Shown here: one piece after another, positions 1 to 26,989 of the stretch
Layout: every line of letters starts with the position of its first letter
Position numbering within the stretch: the first letter of the stretch is position 1
Source: Chrysomallon squamiferum
Lineage: Eukaryota > Mollusca > Gastropoda > Neomphalida > Peltospiridae
DNA: 64,000 nucleotides
Direction of reading: 5' to 3'
Assembly (NCBI GenBank): GCA_012295275.1
Contig: CM022678.1
Coordinates: forward strand, 14,396,759-14,460,758
Notes under the pieces: model-generated
What the model was told of the DNA's origin: nothing
What the model saw: the letters and a program-made list of their open reading frames with translations, nothing else
Database searches by the model: none
Translations under genes and position numbers: made by a program

Positions 1-1792
1 AGCAATCAAAATATTGATATAAATTATTTAAATAAATATCTTGAAAACTAACTTTACAAATAATCAATCCAAGATGACTGTTTTCAAGGGCTGGATTTCA
101 GAACCAAACTAGTCATTGAGTTTTTACTATTTATTTTTTTATACTATCATAGAGTCACTTAAATTATATATATATTTGAAATAAATATTTTAACCTGCAG
201 TAGAAATGACATAATATTAAAGGAATATTATTGCAAGTGGCTACGATACTGATATCTAATTTCATTGTCTCTCAGTAGATGAACATGAAAAGTGTTCAAA
301 CATGTTTATTATATTTTCTACTAGATTCAGAATTTTTTTTAAAAATAAAGCTGTAAAATATTCTTGTGGTGATATGAACAAATTCACTTTCTGTACTTCT
401 GCCTTTCTAAAGCTGAATTAGAACAGAGTGAGGTTTTTAACTCAGTACTCATAAAAATTTAAACAACTCAAAATCTGGTACTTTAATTTGTGCTGGTGAC
501 TGAGAGATAATTTATAACCTACAAACATTTGTTTTTAGTCAGTAATCAGATAAATACACTGTAACTGCAGAAACTGAGTTTGTTTTCATGATACAAATAG
601 ATAAATCATTATTTAAAGGGACTGTGATGTAATAATGAATGTTATTGTTTATAATTTTATGGTTTACCTTTTTCTGTACAAATCACTGTGTTGTCAGTAA
701 AAAAAAATATATTTAAAATAAATCAGTGTTTACTTGATAAAATTATTTAATATATAAACAATGTTTACTTGGAAAAACTGTTTAATGTAAACCAGTGTTT
801 ACTTGGTAAAATAATTAATTAAAACAAATGTTTTGTTGGTTAATCTACTTTTTAGATCAGAATTGTTTGGATCCCTGTAAGTTTTAGTTGTTATCAGATA
901 TTTTTGTTGTTTTGTCCTGTTACTTTCATTAACTAAATTCTTTCAGTTAAAATAAAAAAGAAACAAATTTATTTTTAGTTGTTTTTTTTTTTTTTTTTTT
1001 TTTGTCAGGAACCACAAAATTTTATTTACATTTTTATACATTTTCATTGTTGAAATTATTTATCATTACTTTTTAAATTACAAAATTTTAATAACATGCA
1101 TGTTTTATTTGTTAGTTTATTGTAATAATTATTAAACTGATAATTTTGTTTTTAAATGTATACTAAATTGCTTTCAAAGAAATGTTATTGAAATTATTTT
1201 AAAAAAAATTTTAAATTGTTTTATATCAAATATAATTAAAAACAATTTTCAAAATTTGAAAATGATAAAAATACAAATATCTCATTATCTGAATAAAAGT
1301 ATGACTGATCATGGAAGTTTAAAATATCTTGCTGAAATATTTATCTAAAAAGATTTAATTATATTTTGTTAAAAATTTTACATCTTTTTAAGTTGATTAT
1401 CAATAAAAAGCTTGACTTTATTACTGTAATGTAATTTTAACTAATTATTTAGATGAGATATCTTTGAAATATATGGTTTTTTTTAGTCCTGTACATTTAT
1501 TATTATTATTTTTCATGAGATGTGGAATTAACAATAAAAATTATATTGCTATGAAAGAAATACTATTTAGAATATCTTTTTCCCAATCCAGTCTGACTTT
1601 TTATTACAGACCATCTTTATATATATATATATATATATATTCCTTGTTGCTACTTCATAGTGGTAGACAAATAGAGCTATATCTAATTCATTTCATCATT
1701 TTACTGAAAAAAAACAGAATGTTCTGTTACATATAAAATCATTATAAAAATTGCATAATTGAAAGTATTTATAGATTTTATTTTTCTTACAG
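1..1792. other. AT-rich intron of NAPRT, no coding sequence seen
   Basis: No exon-like open frame with splice sites was found here. The stretch is AT-rich, with a long T run near 982-1003 and a TA microsatellite near 1619-1641. It ends at a polypyrimidine tract plus AG directly before the first visible NAPRT exon. Because that exon starts with the last two bases of a split codon, at least one earlier exon must lie beyond the left edge, so this whole stretch is best read as intron. Confidence 0.6.
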
Positions 1793-3284
1793 GTAATGCA
1801 TTGGTGGATTTAATCAAAAAACCAGAGGAGAGACCTCCAGATGTAAATGAGAGAACACTCTGTCGTCATCCATTTCAGGTTTGTTACTTTTCCTTTATAT
1901 CTTCTTGAAATTAGTTAAAAATTTAATTATTTTTTAGTCATTTTGGGGTTTTATTAGTTGTATTAGTATTATTATATTTTTATTACATAGTTTTAGTAAT
2001 AATGTTAATAATAGTTTTCATTTTTGAGGTTATTTCAAATCACATATAATAATCATGAATTAACGTTAGCAAGTATTTTTCAGAAAGAAAAGTGAAAGGT
2101 GTATTATAATAATAAGAAATGGAACAAGTCAGGTTTTATTAACTGATATATTTGTGTTCAGGAATCAAAGCGGGCATTCGTGATACCTGCCAAAGTGGAA
2201 CAACTACACAAAGTGTTCTGGGACAAAGGAAAGGTAACAGTGACCTTAAAACTAACATAAACAACTTATTTTTAATATTTATATATACAAATGATTCTAT
2301 GAGTTACTTCAATAAAATGAATAAATAACAAAATACTAATACCTTATTCAACAAAGGAAACTCTTTATGTTTGGTTTTTGTGCTAAGAAGTTTTTGTTTT
2401 CATATATTACAGAATGTCTTGCTCATTCTGTGAGGATTCCTTTATAGCCTTTTTGACTTTGTATTTTGTGGAGCTTTAGGCTTTTTTGTTGTTGCTGTTG
2501 TTGGGTTTTCTTGTTAGTTATTATTCTGTTTTTGTCACTTCAGCTGGTTCAGCCTTTGCCAAGTCTGTCAGAGCTGAGAACAAAGGCAATGGAGTCATTG
2601 AAGACAATCAGACAGGACCACAAGAGAACTCTGAACCCTACACCATACAAGGTACAGTCACTATTTACAGTACTAACCGTACACTGTACAAGGTACAGTC
2701 AGTATCTACAGTACTAACCCTGCACTGTACAAGGTACAGTCAGTATTTGCAGTATTAACCCTGCACTGTACAAGGTACAGTCACTATTTGCAGTATTAAC
2801 CCTGCACCACACAAGGTATAGTCACTATTTGAAGTATTAACTCTGCACTAAGGTACAGTCACTATTTGAAGTACTAACCCTGTACCATACAATTAACCCT
2901 AAATATTGTAACTACATTATAAATAGTACTAATATTGTATCTGTGTTACAAATGGTACTGATATTGTATCCACATTATAAATGGTATTAATACTGTAACT
3001 ACATGATAATATTGTAACTATATTATAAATAGTACAAATATTATATAAGTTAAAAATATTGGATAAATATTACCAATATTTTTAGTATTATAAATACTTT
3101 TGTTGTTTGTTATAAATGTGTATTTTGTGTGTTATAAACATATAGGTCTTATGTTATAAATGCATATGTTGTATAAGTTATAAATATGTTATATATATTG
3201 TTTCAGGTCTCAGTGAGCAGTGAACTCTACACATTTATACATGAACTGTGGCTAGAAAGTGCTCCTATAGGAGAGCTCTCCTGA
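1793..3284 (+). CDS. NAPRT: Nicotinate phosphoribosyltransferase, C-terminal four exons
   Basis: NAPRT converts nicotinic acid and PRPP to nicotinate mononucleotide, the first step of the Preiss-Handler route to NAD, in the cytosol. Coding exons are 1793-1878 (enters with 2 bases of a split codon), 2162-2233, 2544-2651 and 3207-3284; the last three join in phase 0 and end at TGA 3282-3284. They encode about 113 residues. Recognisable family segments are the LCRHPF block, the LPSL motif after the third junction, NPTPYKVSVS and the final [19 protein letters not shown]. Only the C-terminal domain is present; the catalytic barrel lies off the left edge. Odd points: the intron after exon 2544-2651 begins with a minisatellite copied from the exon end and donor site, and a 39-bp copy of the start of that exon lies just past the stop codon. 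Confidence 0.9.
2634..2895 (+). repeat. Minisatellite derived from an exon end plus its splice donor
   Basis: About five imperfect units of roughly 40-45 bp follow one another. Each contains a version of aaccctgcactgtacaag followed by gtacagtcactatttgcag. The first unit is the true end of the NAPRT exon and its GT donor at 2651/2652; later units repeat the same exon-like end and the same donor-like GTACAG. The last units decay. Confidence 0.85.
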
Positions 3285-3351
3285 ATTAACACTGCCAAAA
3301 ACAGGCTCCTGTATCAAACTAATTTGATTTATGTATTTAATTTACATTACA

Positions 3352-3390
3352 TTGTCTCTTCAGCTGGTTCAGCCTCTGCCAAGTGTGTCA
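3352..3390 (+). repeat. Copy of a NAPRT exon start in the 3' UTR
   Basis: Bases 3352-3390 match 2532-2570 (the acceptor plus the first 27 bases of the NAPRT exon beginning at 2544) with three mismatches in 39. The copy includes the CAG acceptor and lies 68 bases past the stop codon. Confidence 0.85.
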
Positions 3391-3580
3391 TTTTCATTAC
3401 CTTTTCATAAAATACTCTTACACAATGAGAAATCATAAACTTCTATAAAAATAGTAACAATGATTTTATTTAAATCTTGTCATTTTTAGTGTGTTCTTAC
3501 TTTATTTTATGCATCAATTTTTAATTTTACACATTAAAATAATATTTTATTATTTACAGTTCTATTTTTGTATCATAAGA

Positions 3581-3586
3581 AATAAA
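3581..3586 (+). terminator. Candidate NAPRT polyadenylation signal
   Basis: A canonical AATAAA lies 297 bases after the NAPRT stop codon. The sequence is AT-rich, so chance occurrence is possible; its place just downstream of a terminal exon makes it the likely signal. Confidence 0.4.
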
Positions 3587-3599
3587 CATTTTTTAAATA

Positions 3600-5101
3600 T
3601 TAAAATAAATATTTATATCTGACATCTAGAAAACCATAAGTAAAACTTGTACACCATCTTACAGAAAACACACAGAAGTTTAACATGTGCCTGTTATCAC
3701 TTGAAATATAATGTAAAACATATTTCCTTCTTATAAACAAAATGTTTTATTACTAGAAAAATTTAATTTTATGATTATTATTATTTTATTTATTCTTTTA
3801 CGAAAATTGATTTATTTATTTAATTTATTTAGTTTTTATCTTATCCATCAGCAGTATTGTTTCCACCTCTCTACATTCATCTTGTGGTTCAGATCATCAT
3901 ACCTCAGTCTAATGACAACATTATCAAAAACCTAATTTTTAAGTAGAATTTCCATATGGAATTTTTTTAATTATTATTATTTTGTAAATGTTTAATTAAT
4001 TTATCAGTCAGAATTCTCTATATTTAGTGCTATTTATAGTAATATTTTTTTAATTAAACCTATTTTTAATATTTTTGTATTTGTTTGCATAATATCAACA
4101 AAAAGTGATATTTTATTATTAGTTATTATGTGGATGTTGGGATATTTGTTTTCATTTAGGTATGCTGCATTTTAATGTTTAATTTCATAAAGTATAGTAA
4201 TTTAAGATAAATTTGATGTTCTTTTCTTTCATCATCAGACAATCAAAATGGACTTTAATAAACTATATTATCATTATTTTCATTTTTCAAATATTTCAAA
4301 TTGACTAAAGAAAATTATTATTTTATTTTTTTATTTTTTTTTGTGTTTCATAAAATCATGTATGACTAGATTTGAATCTTTACAAAAATACTGGCACAAA
4401 AACAAATACACATCTGGCTTAACCTATCATTAATAGATAAAATAAATGAATTTAAAATTATATGTACTTTTACAAAAATAATTATAATTAAATTAATTTT
4501 ATATAAGCAGACATTTGGCCGACAGCCTGATGAAACACTCTGTAACATTTATCAATATCAATAAAACAAAAGAAAGGAATAATAATAATAATAATAATAA
4601 TAATTAAGGAAACACAAAAGCAACATTATTAATTATTTTGGCTTTATGTAAATATTGACAGAGCAGCATTTTTTATTCATTATGAATTTTGCACCAAGTG
4701 ATCTGCAGTTTACAGAGGGTCATTGTAGACAAAAACACATAAAAATGTTAATTAATCTACAAAAATAATGTCAGTGAAATTCAGCAACAATGTTCATTGT
4801 TATTATTTATAAATTTAATCCATAATCAGAAAAGACTAGACAAGAGATAACGATAATGGCAGAGCAGCTTTAAAAACAACAACCTTGTAAAATGTTTACT
4901 AGATATGTCAGTATATTTGTTCATATTAATCTAAGGTTACTTTACATTGCTCCAAAGAATTTAGAGAAACAAAATTTATTCACTTGTCATTATTGGTTTA
5001 ATGTTTTTGATTAATTTCTCAGACAAAGCTTCTAATTACAGATTAAATGAACAAATCCCTGTATTTTGAAAAAAAGAAATTACCTTTCTGACTCTTAAAT
5101 G

Positions 5102-5150
<49 letters not shown>

Positions 5151-6260
5151 TATGGGTAAAGATGTTTTGGTTTGTTAATATTGTTGTATACTTCCGTCAG
5201 TTCTTAAAACTTCTAAATTTGGAATGTCCACATAAATTAACTCAAAGCTAAGCATAATCCATTATTTTAAATGTGTCCATTTATCTAATCTTTTCTTTTT
5301 TTAACTTATCATGAATCAAATTTATTTAATTTACTTAGAAGACTATAATTAAGATGTATATCTCAAATTTGATCAAATGGGTTTTATTCAAGTTGAAATG
5401 AATTTAATATTTTTTAACATAAGCTTGCTTGAAAGAGTGAATCATTAAATGTGTTTTATTTCTTTGGTTAATATTTCAATGTTGTTATCAAAAAGCAAAT
5501 ATATATTTATGTAATATAAGATGATGATCTATTCTTATTATCCATATGTGATTCTGTTTTTAAATATCATTCTTTATATCAATCAGAGATACGAATTTTT
5601 TGAAAAATAATAAACTGAACTTGGTAATACTTAGAATTTCTAAGTCAGATGGTAGAGAAGTAAAGTTGTGCTCAGTGAGTATTATTAGAGAATATGTGCA
5701 GTCTGTCTTACATGTCGGTATTTAGTCCCAGGTCTGGATGTTCACAAAGCAGACAACACACACACACACAAATACACACACACAATCGTTATGATAATGA
5801 CATGTTTCATCTGTGTGTGTTTATTACATGAAATCTCACCATATTAAGAACTGCTAAAATACACAAAACACACACTGCCTACAGTAAGTTTTAAAATATT
5901 CAGGACTGCTCGTAGATGCCAATCCAGCAAATTAGCTGACTGTTTTAAATTTGTTGAAGATAAAATGAAATTGTAATATATATTATAAAAGAGGTTTATA
6001 TTATTATTTTCAGTTTAATACTATTTTTGTCCAAATCTTTTATCACTGAATCCAAATCACATTTTTTAAAATGATTTTGAACAAATTCTTTTGGAATTTT
6101 ACATTAAACTGCTTAATTCAAATACGTGTTTCTTTTTATAACTCATTTCTAAATTCTTCTGTTGCATATTTATTTTTAATTATTATTATTATTATTATTA
6201 TTATTATTTATTTTTATTATTATTTTTTATTTTTATTTTTATTTATTATCATCATCATCA

Positions 6261-6304
<44 letters not shown>

Positions 6305-7614
6305 TAAAATTGCTGAACTTCAAATATAACAACACCAAAACAGGATTTTTTCAACCAATTCATTTGAAATAACGTATTAGTACAGAAACAGATAGTAAGA
6401 TACAAACTAACATAACAAACTTAAGGAGAAATAATAAAAAGATAGCTGGTTGTAAATAATTGAACAAAATTTTTACTAAATATAAATAATATTTTAACTA
6501 GGTATAAATTAATAAAGTATTAGGTAACTAAAAATAAGTTAATAATAAGTTACTTGGTTATAAATTATTTTATATAAATTGAAATATATTTTTACAGTAA
6601 ATAATTTAGTAATGTTGAAAACTACAAAAATTATAGACAACAGTAAAAAAAAAAACAGCTTTATTTATCAATATACATTAAACAGCCCCAAAACAATTCA
6701 AATTCTGTAATAACAAAAAATAAAAAAACATTTTTTTAGCTTATCAAATATTACTGCATAGTTCAAAGAATGATATATAAAACATAAAAAAATAAACACT
6801 TAGTGAACATACAAACAATACAACTCCATAAAAAAAATGAATAAACATAACTGAAACAATTGGAGAATGTAAAATAGCCAAAGTGTAAATGAACTTTTAA
6901 AAATCTATAATAATAAGAAATAATACACTAACTCTGTTGTTACTTGACAAGTAAAAGAGATGTCAATTATTTAGATTCTTTAGGTTATATTCCTAAAACC
7001 ATTTTAAAAAAAAAACACATAATTATTCAACAATAAGGTAAATATAACAGAATTATTCAACAATAAAGTTAATACAGAATTTTTCAATATCCTGAAAAAT
7101 TTATCATAATATATACAATATACTTTAATAAGTAATAGCCTGTATCAGTTTTTCAACATCCATTTGTAAAATCATTTACAAATTCCAGTCTTTCCTAATT
7201 AAAAACAAAATTCATTGTTTCTGAAGGAAATTTTTTTTTTTTTTTAAAATAACCTTTCCTAACGACAAAAACAAATTATTTCAACCAATATTTCCTAAAT
7301 GTGTGTAAGTACACACATTTAACACAACAGTGTACAAAGTGATTTAGCCAGATTGTTCTTCCTCTTACATAATAATTAAAACACTGGAATATAAAAAATG
7401 TGTTTTGTCTGTTCATTTGTAACACCATAACTTAGATAAAAACAACAACAATCAAACAATTATCTTGGTTCCATCATCAATTCACTTAATATTGTTAAAC
7501 AGAAAACTTGTTAAAGTTTGAGATTCTGTTTTAAGATGCGATGTGAAATTTCAGTGGTATCAGCTGTTCTTTGCTTTGAAATTAGTGTTTTCCAGATGTT
7601 TTAGTACAAAATGT
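3600..7614. other. Intergenic AT-rich stretch between convergent genes
   Basis: No coding exon is supported here. The stretch lies between the 3' ends of NAPRT (+) and the unrecognised minus-strand gene, so it should hold both 3' UTRs. It contains a TA/CA microsatellite at about 5103-5150 and a TTA/ATT run at about 6178-6304. Open frames inside the ATT run are artefacts of the repeat. An AATAAA on the minus strand (TTTATT at 6660-6665) could end the minus-strand gene, giving a 3' UTR near 950 bases; this is a guess. Confidence 0.5.
6178..6304. repeat. (ATT)n microsatellite
   Basis: A run of ATT/TTA trinucleotides interrupted by TTTTTATTT segments and a short ATC run. It is low-complexity sequence with no coding meaning. 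Confidence 0.9.
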
Positions 7615-22379
<14,765 letters not shown>

Positions 22380-22716
22380 CTCTGGTTCTCTTACCTAAGT
22401 TTTTAATGTAAAATAAAGTAAATAATGACAGGATAATATTATAAAAAGAGAGAAAAAATCAGTAAGACAGTTTTCCTTTCAGTTCACATCCAAACTTCAG
22501 TTCTATGTTCCAGGGGCAGCTAGCTATCTATTTTAGAGTATTTTACTGCTAGTAGTATCAGTTGTATTTGTGTTAATGGTGTTTTCTTATTATGATTCTG
22601 AGGTTATTATTTATTTATTTATTTATTTCAGGCAGTTTGTGTTACATTATAATTCTTTCATATTAAACATAGCAATGTTAATCTGAATATTTGAACAATG
22701 TAATTCGGTAGTGGTT

Positions 22717-22760
<44 letters not shown>

Positions 22761-22990
22761 TACACACATACACACACACACACACACAGAGCTAATTATA
22801 CAATATACTAAAATGTAAATAATTATATTAAAAAACTGTGACGTCACTGAGAAAGATGAATGTTAAATATAATTAGATTGCTCGTTTGTGTTTATAAAAA
22901 TATTTACCTCTTAAAACTGTTCTTTCCTTCTTTTTTTTTTCTTCTTCACATTAATCCATATCGTTCAGCTTTGTTTTCAAAGTATCAAGT
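22380..22990 (-). promoter_or_regulatory. 5' UTR region of the unrecognised minus-strand gene
   Basis: The start-codon exon reaches up to 22394, where the minus strand shows an acceptor AG. A good donor (GAG then GTAAAT) is present with its exon end at 22908, so a non-coding first exon ending there is likely; its 5' limit cannot be read but may be near 22990. In this arrangement a stop codon (TAA) lies just upstream in frame, supporting the ATG at 22379. A CA microsatellite sits at about 22718-22790. Confidence 0.45.
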
Positions 22991-23273
22991 GACGTCATTT
23001 AATTGTTAGTTGATTGTTTTCGACATCTCTATCATTTGAATGGCATATTCGCCGCTAACGTCAAATACTTCAGAATTTACGTTGAAACTTCTTTTTGTTT
23101 CTGAAGTTTTCAGTTCTTTTTATTTAACAAAATATAATAACTTCTTTTATCTTTCTTTTTAAAATATATTATAAAGGTTTCCACCGAGGACTGAAATAGA
23201 ACCTAAATCCGAAACTGTAGTGATTATTTGAAGGCTGATATTCCATTCATACCTACTGGCAACTTTCTGGTGC

Positions 23274-23274
<1 letters not shown>

Positions 23275-23314
<40 letters not shown>

Positions 23315-23315
23315 T
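23275..23315. repeat. (AAT)n microsatellite
   Basis: About 13 AAT units in the gap between MPEG1 and the unrecognised gene. A short TG run follows at about 23510-23535. No gene is seen between 22990 and the MPEG1 3' end. Confidence 0.9.
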
Positions 23316-23772
23316 GTATTACTGAAACAGCAATTTTATATATTTGTAAATTTTGAAATAGAGGAAGTATTAATCAAATAATACTTTTTTGAAATCAAAT
23401 AAATGTGTTAGCCATTATTTTTAGAGATCATATGTTTTAAATTTAAAAATAAATTATGTTTATATTGTTTGATATTGTTACTTTTGTAATATAATCTGTT
23501 TGTGTATGTATGTGTGTGTGTGTGTGTGTGTGTGCAGTGGCGGCATGTTTAAATAAGTATAGGGTATTTATTTTCACTTTTTCACATATAGAAATGCAAC
23601 ACCCATGGCCTTTTAAAGCTATGTTAATCGATATTTACCGGTTGACGTTAGCTTTTAAATTATAGCAATATATACAGAATTTAAAGTTCATTACCAATAA
23701 ATATGACACAACTTCAAAAACTGACAAAATATACCCCTAAAGAAATCAGATTTACCAGTATCACCAGTATTA

Positions 23773-23778
23773 TTTATT
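23773..23778 (-). terminator. Candidate MPEG1 polyadenylation signal
   Basis: An AATAAA on the minus strand (TTTATT on plus) lies about 420 bases past the MPEG1 stop codon. Its use is inferred from position only. Confidence 0.35.
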
Positions 23779-24199
23779 TCATTGTGAAGACAATATAGAA
23801 AAGAAAACAACACATTCTAGTTTCTAAAATTTTTAATAGCAAACAAAAAAAGAAGAATTATTACAAATTATGGACTACTGCAAAATATGTTAATCACTTG
23901 TATTATATCAAGCAAATAAAAATTTAAAAAAGAAAAAATTTAAAATTAAAAAAAAGCAATGAAATATTTAAGAAGCATAGAATGTTTCAGAAAATTAATG
24001 AAATCTAAGACAATTAAGGGAGTAAAATGACGCAGCGATTTGATGAGAAGTAAGCACGTTTCAATGCTCTAAATATAATGTACACTGAAGCAAGAAACTT
24101 TAATATATATAATTATCAGTATTAAATGACAAATTATCCTCTAATGATTAACATGTGTGTCACTAAGCACAACTGAAACAACAAAGGAATCAGAAAATA

Positions 24200-26898
24200 C
24201 TAAGCCTGGACACTGACGTCGCTGCAGTCTGTGTTGGTGGCGCCGTAATTAGGTTGTCCAGTGAACACGGCCGTTTCGTCTCTGCTGTACTGGCGACTGA
24301 CCATTCGGCGACGAAATAACACTACGAGGATAGTCGCCAAAGCGACACACGCCAACGTGGCGACGATAGAAATTCCAACTGCAGCACCTGTGCTCGTTCC
24401 ATCATTCTTCGATACCTCACTGTCCTTATGCGACTTGTAATAATCCTCTGCGTCTTCGTTTATCATCCACTTCTGATTCTTTACATCAAATATGATGTCG
24501 CCGTCGCGAATGCCTATTTCAGCAGGTGAACTTATAAAGGGTGGTCTTCGCACAGGGGGTAAGCCAGTTCCAGACAAAGACCCCGTTTTGGTACAGTAAT
24601 TAATTTCACATTCTTCGTCCATGAAGGCCAAATGCTTGCTGAAACCTTTAGGACAGTGTTTCGGCCAGTTATTTGGTTCAGATCTGCGGTAAAACGCAGC
24701 AAGTGACAAGACGCCATTTCTCACTTCTTCATTTTTCGATCCTTCAAGAGCAAGTGGATTGCCAACTTGACAACTCATGAATCCTGCAAACGGTATGGCA
24801 TATTTGCTACCCTGTTCAAAGTCGTCGCTGATGCATATAAACAAATCCGTGGACAGTTGTCTGGCGTAGAATGTCTGCGGACAGGTCTTCCCTCCGGTCA
24901 GCGGATTCATCACGTGGGTCGTGTAAAGTCCGCCGAATAAGTAACCTGAATCTTGAGGTACTGAACCTATAAAAAAAAAGGAAAAAAAAAAAAAGTTGTT
25001 TTGTTTGTTTTGTTTTGTTTTAAACAATTTCACATGGTATATTCATACATAATAATCTTAAACTAGATAATAAAATAAATGTTCATAAATACCTTTATTC
25101 GGAGAAATAAATAAATAATAAACAATAAAAAAAATAACATTTATTTCAAAAACTAATATATTATGTAATATAAAATAATTGACTTACGAATTTAATTCCT
25201 TCCGTTCCAGCCCGCCCAAAAAAAAGATTCCAATTTTTTGTAACTCGTTTTTAAATAAGAAAAATGTATGTATAAATGACAACTATTGTATAAAACAAAA
25301 TAAGAGAATGTAAAGAAATAAATTCGTTTTGTAAAATGTACAGATTAGGGTAAATAAATAATAATAAACAGTAATAAAAACATTTTTTAAAAATTCAAAA
25401 ATAAATTTATAATATATATATATAAAATAATAATAATTAAAAAAAATAAAATAAAATAAAACCTACCTTCTGCAGCACACCAGTACATAGTGTAGGTGGC
25501 ACCACTGTGGTAGTAATCTGTGTGACAACAGTGAAAAAACAGCCAGCATGAATGACAGCTGTGTTGGGACCTGGATCTGGATACAGATCCAGTGTGTAGT
25601 TTAACCTGCTGATAATGAGGTGGACAAGAAAACTTTCCTGTTTTGGGATTCACCTGACTCAGATGCTGATCACTGCACATATTGCCATCGTTCGAGCCTG
25701 GAGTTTGAGAACAGGTTTGGAAAACTCCTCCAAATGTCATATTGGTCAGTGCAGGTTTGCACGATCCGTCATTAACGTTAGCCAAAGGACTAAAGTTGGG
25801 AGATGTCATTTCTGTGCAGCCTCTGTACGTATTGTATTCATAGTACAGTTCTATCGCTTTTTCGATGTAGCTTCGAAGACTATTGACGATAGATACCGGC
25901 AACTCAGGTAGAGTGATTGGAGTAATTAGAAAAGAAATCGGGTCTCCAAATCTGTCAATGGGAACAAGTCCTTTGTCCACACCGGATGCCCAGTCGTTTG
26001 CCGAATAGTTGGAAGCCAGGAACAAGGGTCCGCCATGACTTACTATTTTAGATGTCATTCTGTTTTTTTGATATTCATCAACAAACTGCTTCGATTCTTG
26101 TGTCGAGTATGAAGCACCAAAATGAACAATACCAAAGAACGAAGCGCTGGCACCAGCTGTTATTTTATTTTTTGAACTTTCGTATTTCTTTACTAAATGT
26201 CTATTCACCTGATCTTCTTGGATTAAAGCAGCCCCAGCATCAACGCCTGTAATGACGTGAGTTCCAAAATCCCGAATTAGTATCTGACTCAGATATCTTG
26301 CTTCAGTAGACTGGTTCATCTGCAAACTAGCTGCAATTGCGATAAGCCTTTTTTTGAAACTGGGTTCCAAAGCGCTATCAGGTTGGAGTGTAGCCTTGTA
26401 TCGCACATACCGCAGTTGAACGCGGGTTGTAAATGAGTGGTCATTGATTTGTGAGGACTTAACATGCGCGTAGTCTGAAGAAAAGTGACCGCTGATTCCA
26501 ACGTGTGGCAGATTAAGCCCGGCGTCTACGTTAACGCCGTGTGACGTAGAACTTGTGTAGTTGGTCCAGTGGTCAATCAGTTCAGCGAAAGTCTGGACAC
26601 TGCTTTCTTTCATAGCTAAAGTGTTGACCGCGTCAGGAACAAGGAACCGTCCATCGTGGGTAGTGCGACACTGCGAGTAGTTGTACGCGATAATCAAGCC
26701 ACTAGGCACGTTTCTCAAGTTATCCCAGCCACTTCCAGGTAACACTTCAAATATGTCGATATTTGGGGTTTTAGGGTCGAGACAATTTCGAACATCTCCA
26801 TGTTGATATACAACAGTCTGTCTTTGTGGTGTATCGCTATTGACAGCAAATACTGTTTTACAAAACAGCACCGACACAAGAAGACCTAACAGCGCCAT
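24200..26898 (-). CDS. MPEG1: Macrophage-expressed gene 1 protein (perforin-2), MACPF pore former
   Basis: MPEG1 is a membrane-anchored innate effector of phagocytes that oligomerises into pores on engulfed microbes. Exon 1 is 25467-26898 and exon 2 24200-24966, joined in phase 1; the product is 732 residues, close to the usual ~710. A signal peptide spans residues 1-18 (hydrophobic MALLGLLVSVLF, cleavage after VFA). The MACPF domain follows, with the family signature variant DFGTHVITG. A cysteine-rich region with a CPxxY-like CPPHYQQV segment lies before the junction. Exon 2 encodes the rest of the lumenal domain, a membrane helix at about 672-695 and a 37-residue cytoplasmic tail starting RRRM. 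The single CDS intron contrasts with the intronless CDS usual in vertebrates. The tail contains no lysine (see findings). No frame damage is seen, so the gene looks intact. Confidence 0.96.
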
Positions 26899-26963
26899 AG
26901 TCGATGTTAAAGTGAATTGAAAATAATTTACTTCTCTGTGTTGACTAGGACGAGTTTCGTTTG

Positions 26964-26987
26964 TTTAAAAATAGACCGTATGACTCA
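26964..26987 (-). promoter_or_regulatory. MPEG1 promoter: TATA-like box and AP-1 site
   Basis: On the minus strand TATTTTTAAA lies at 26973-26964, about 65-75 bases before the MPEG1 start codon, and a perfect AP-1 element (TGAGTCA; TGACTCA on plus) lies at 26981-26987 just upstream. A transcription start near 26935-26940 and a 5' UTR of about 40 bases would follow. AP-1 input is common for inducible immune genes; this is inference from motif and position. Confidence 0.45.
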
Positions 26988-26989
26988 TA

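Noticed and set aside
6071-6307. Ile/Tyr/Phe-rich 78-codon frame
   Set aside because: Translation of the ATT microsatellite.
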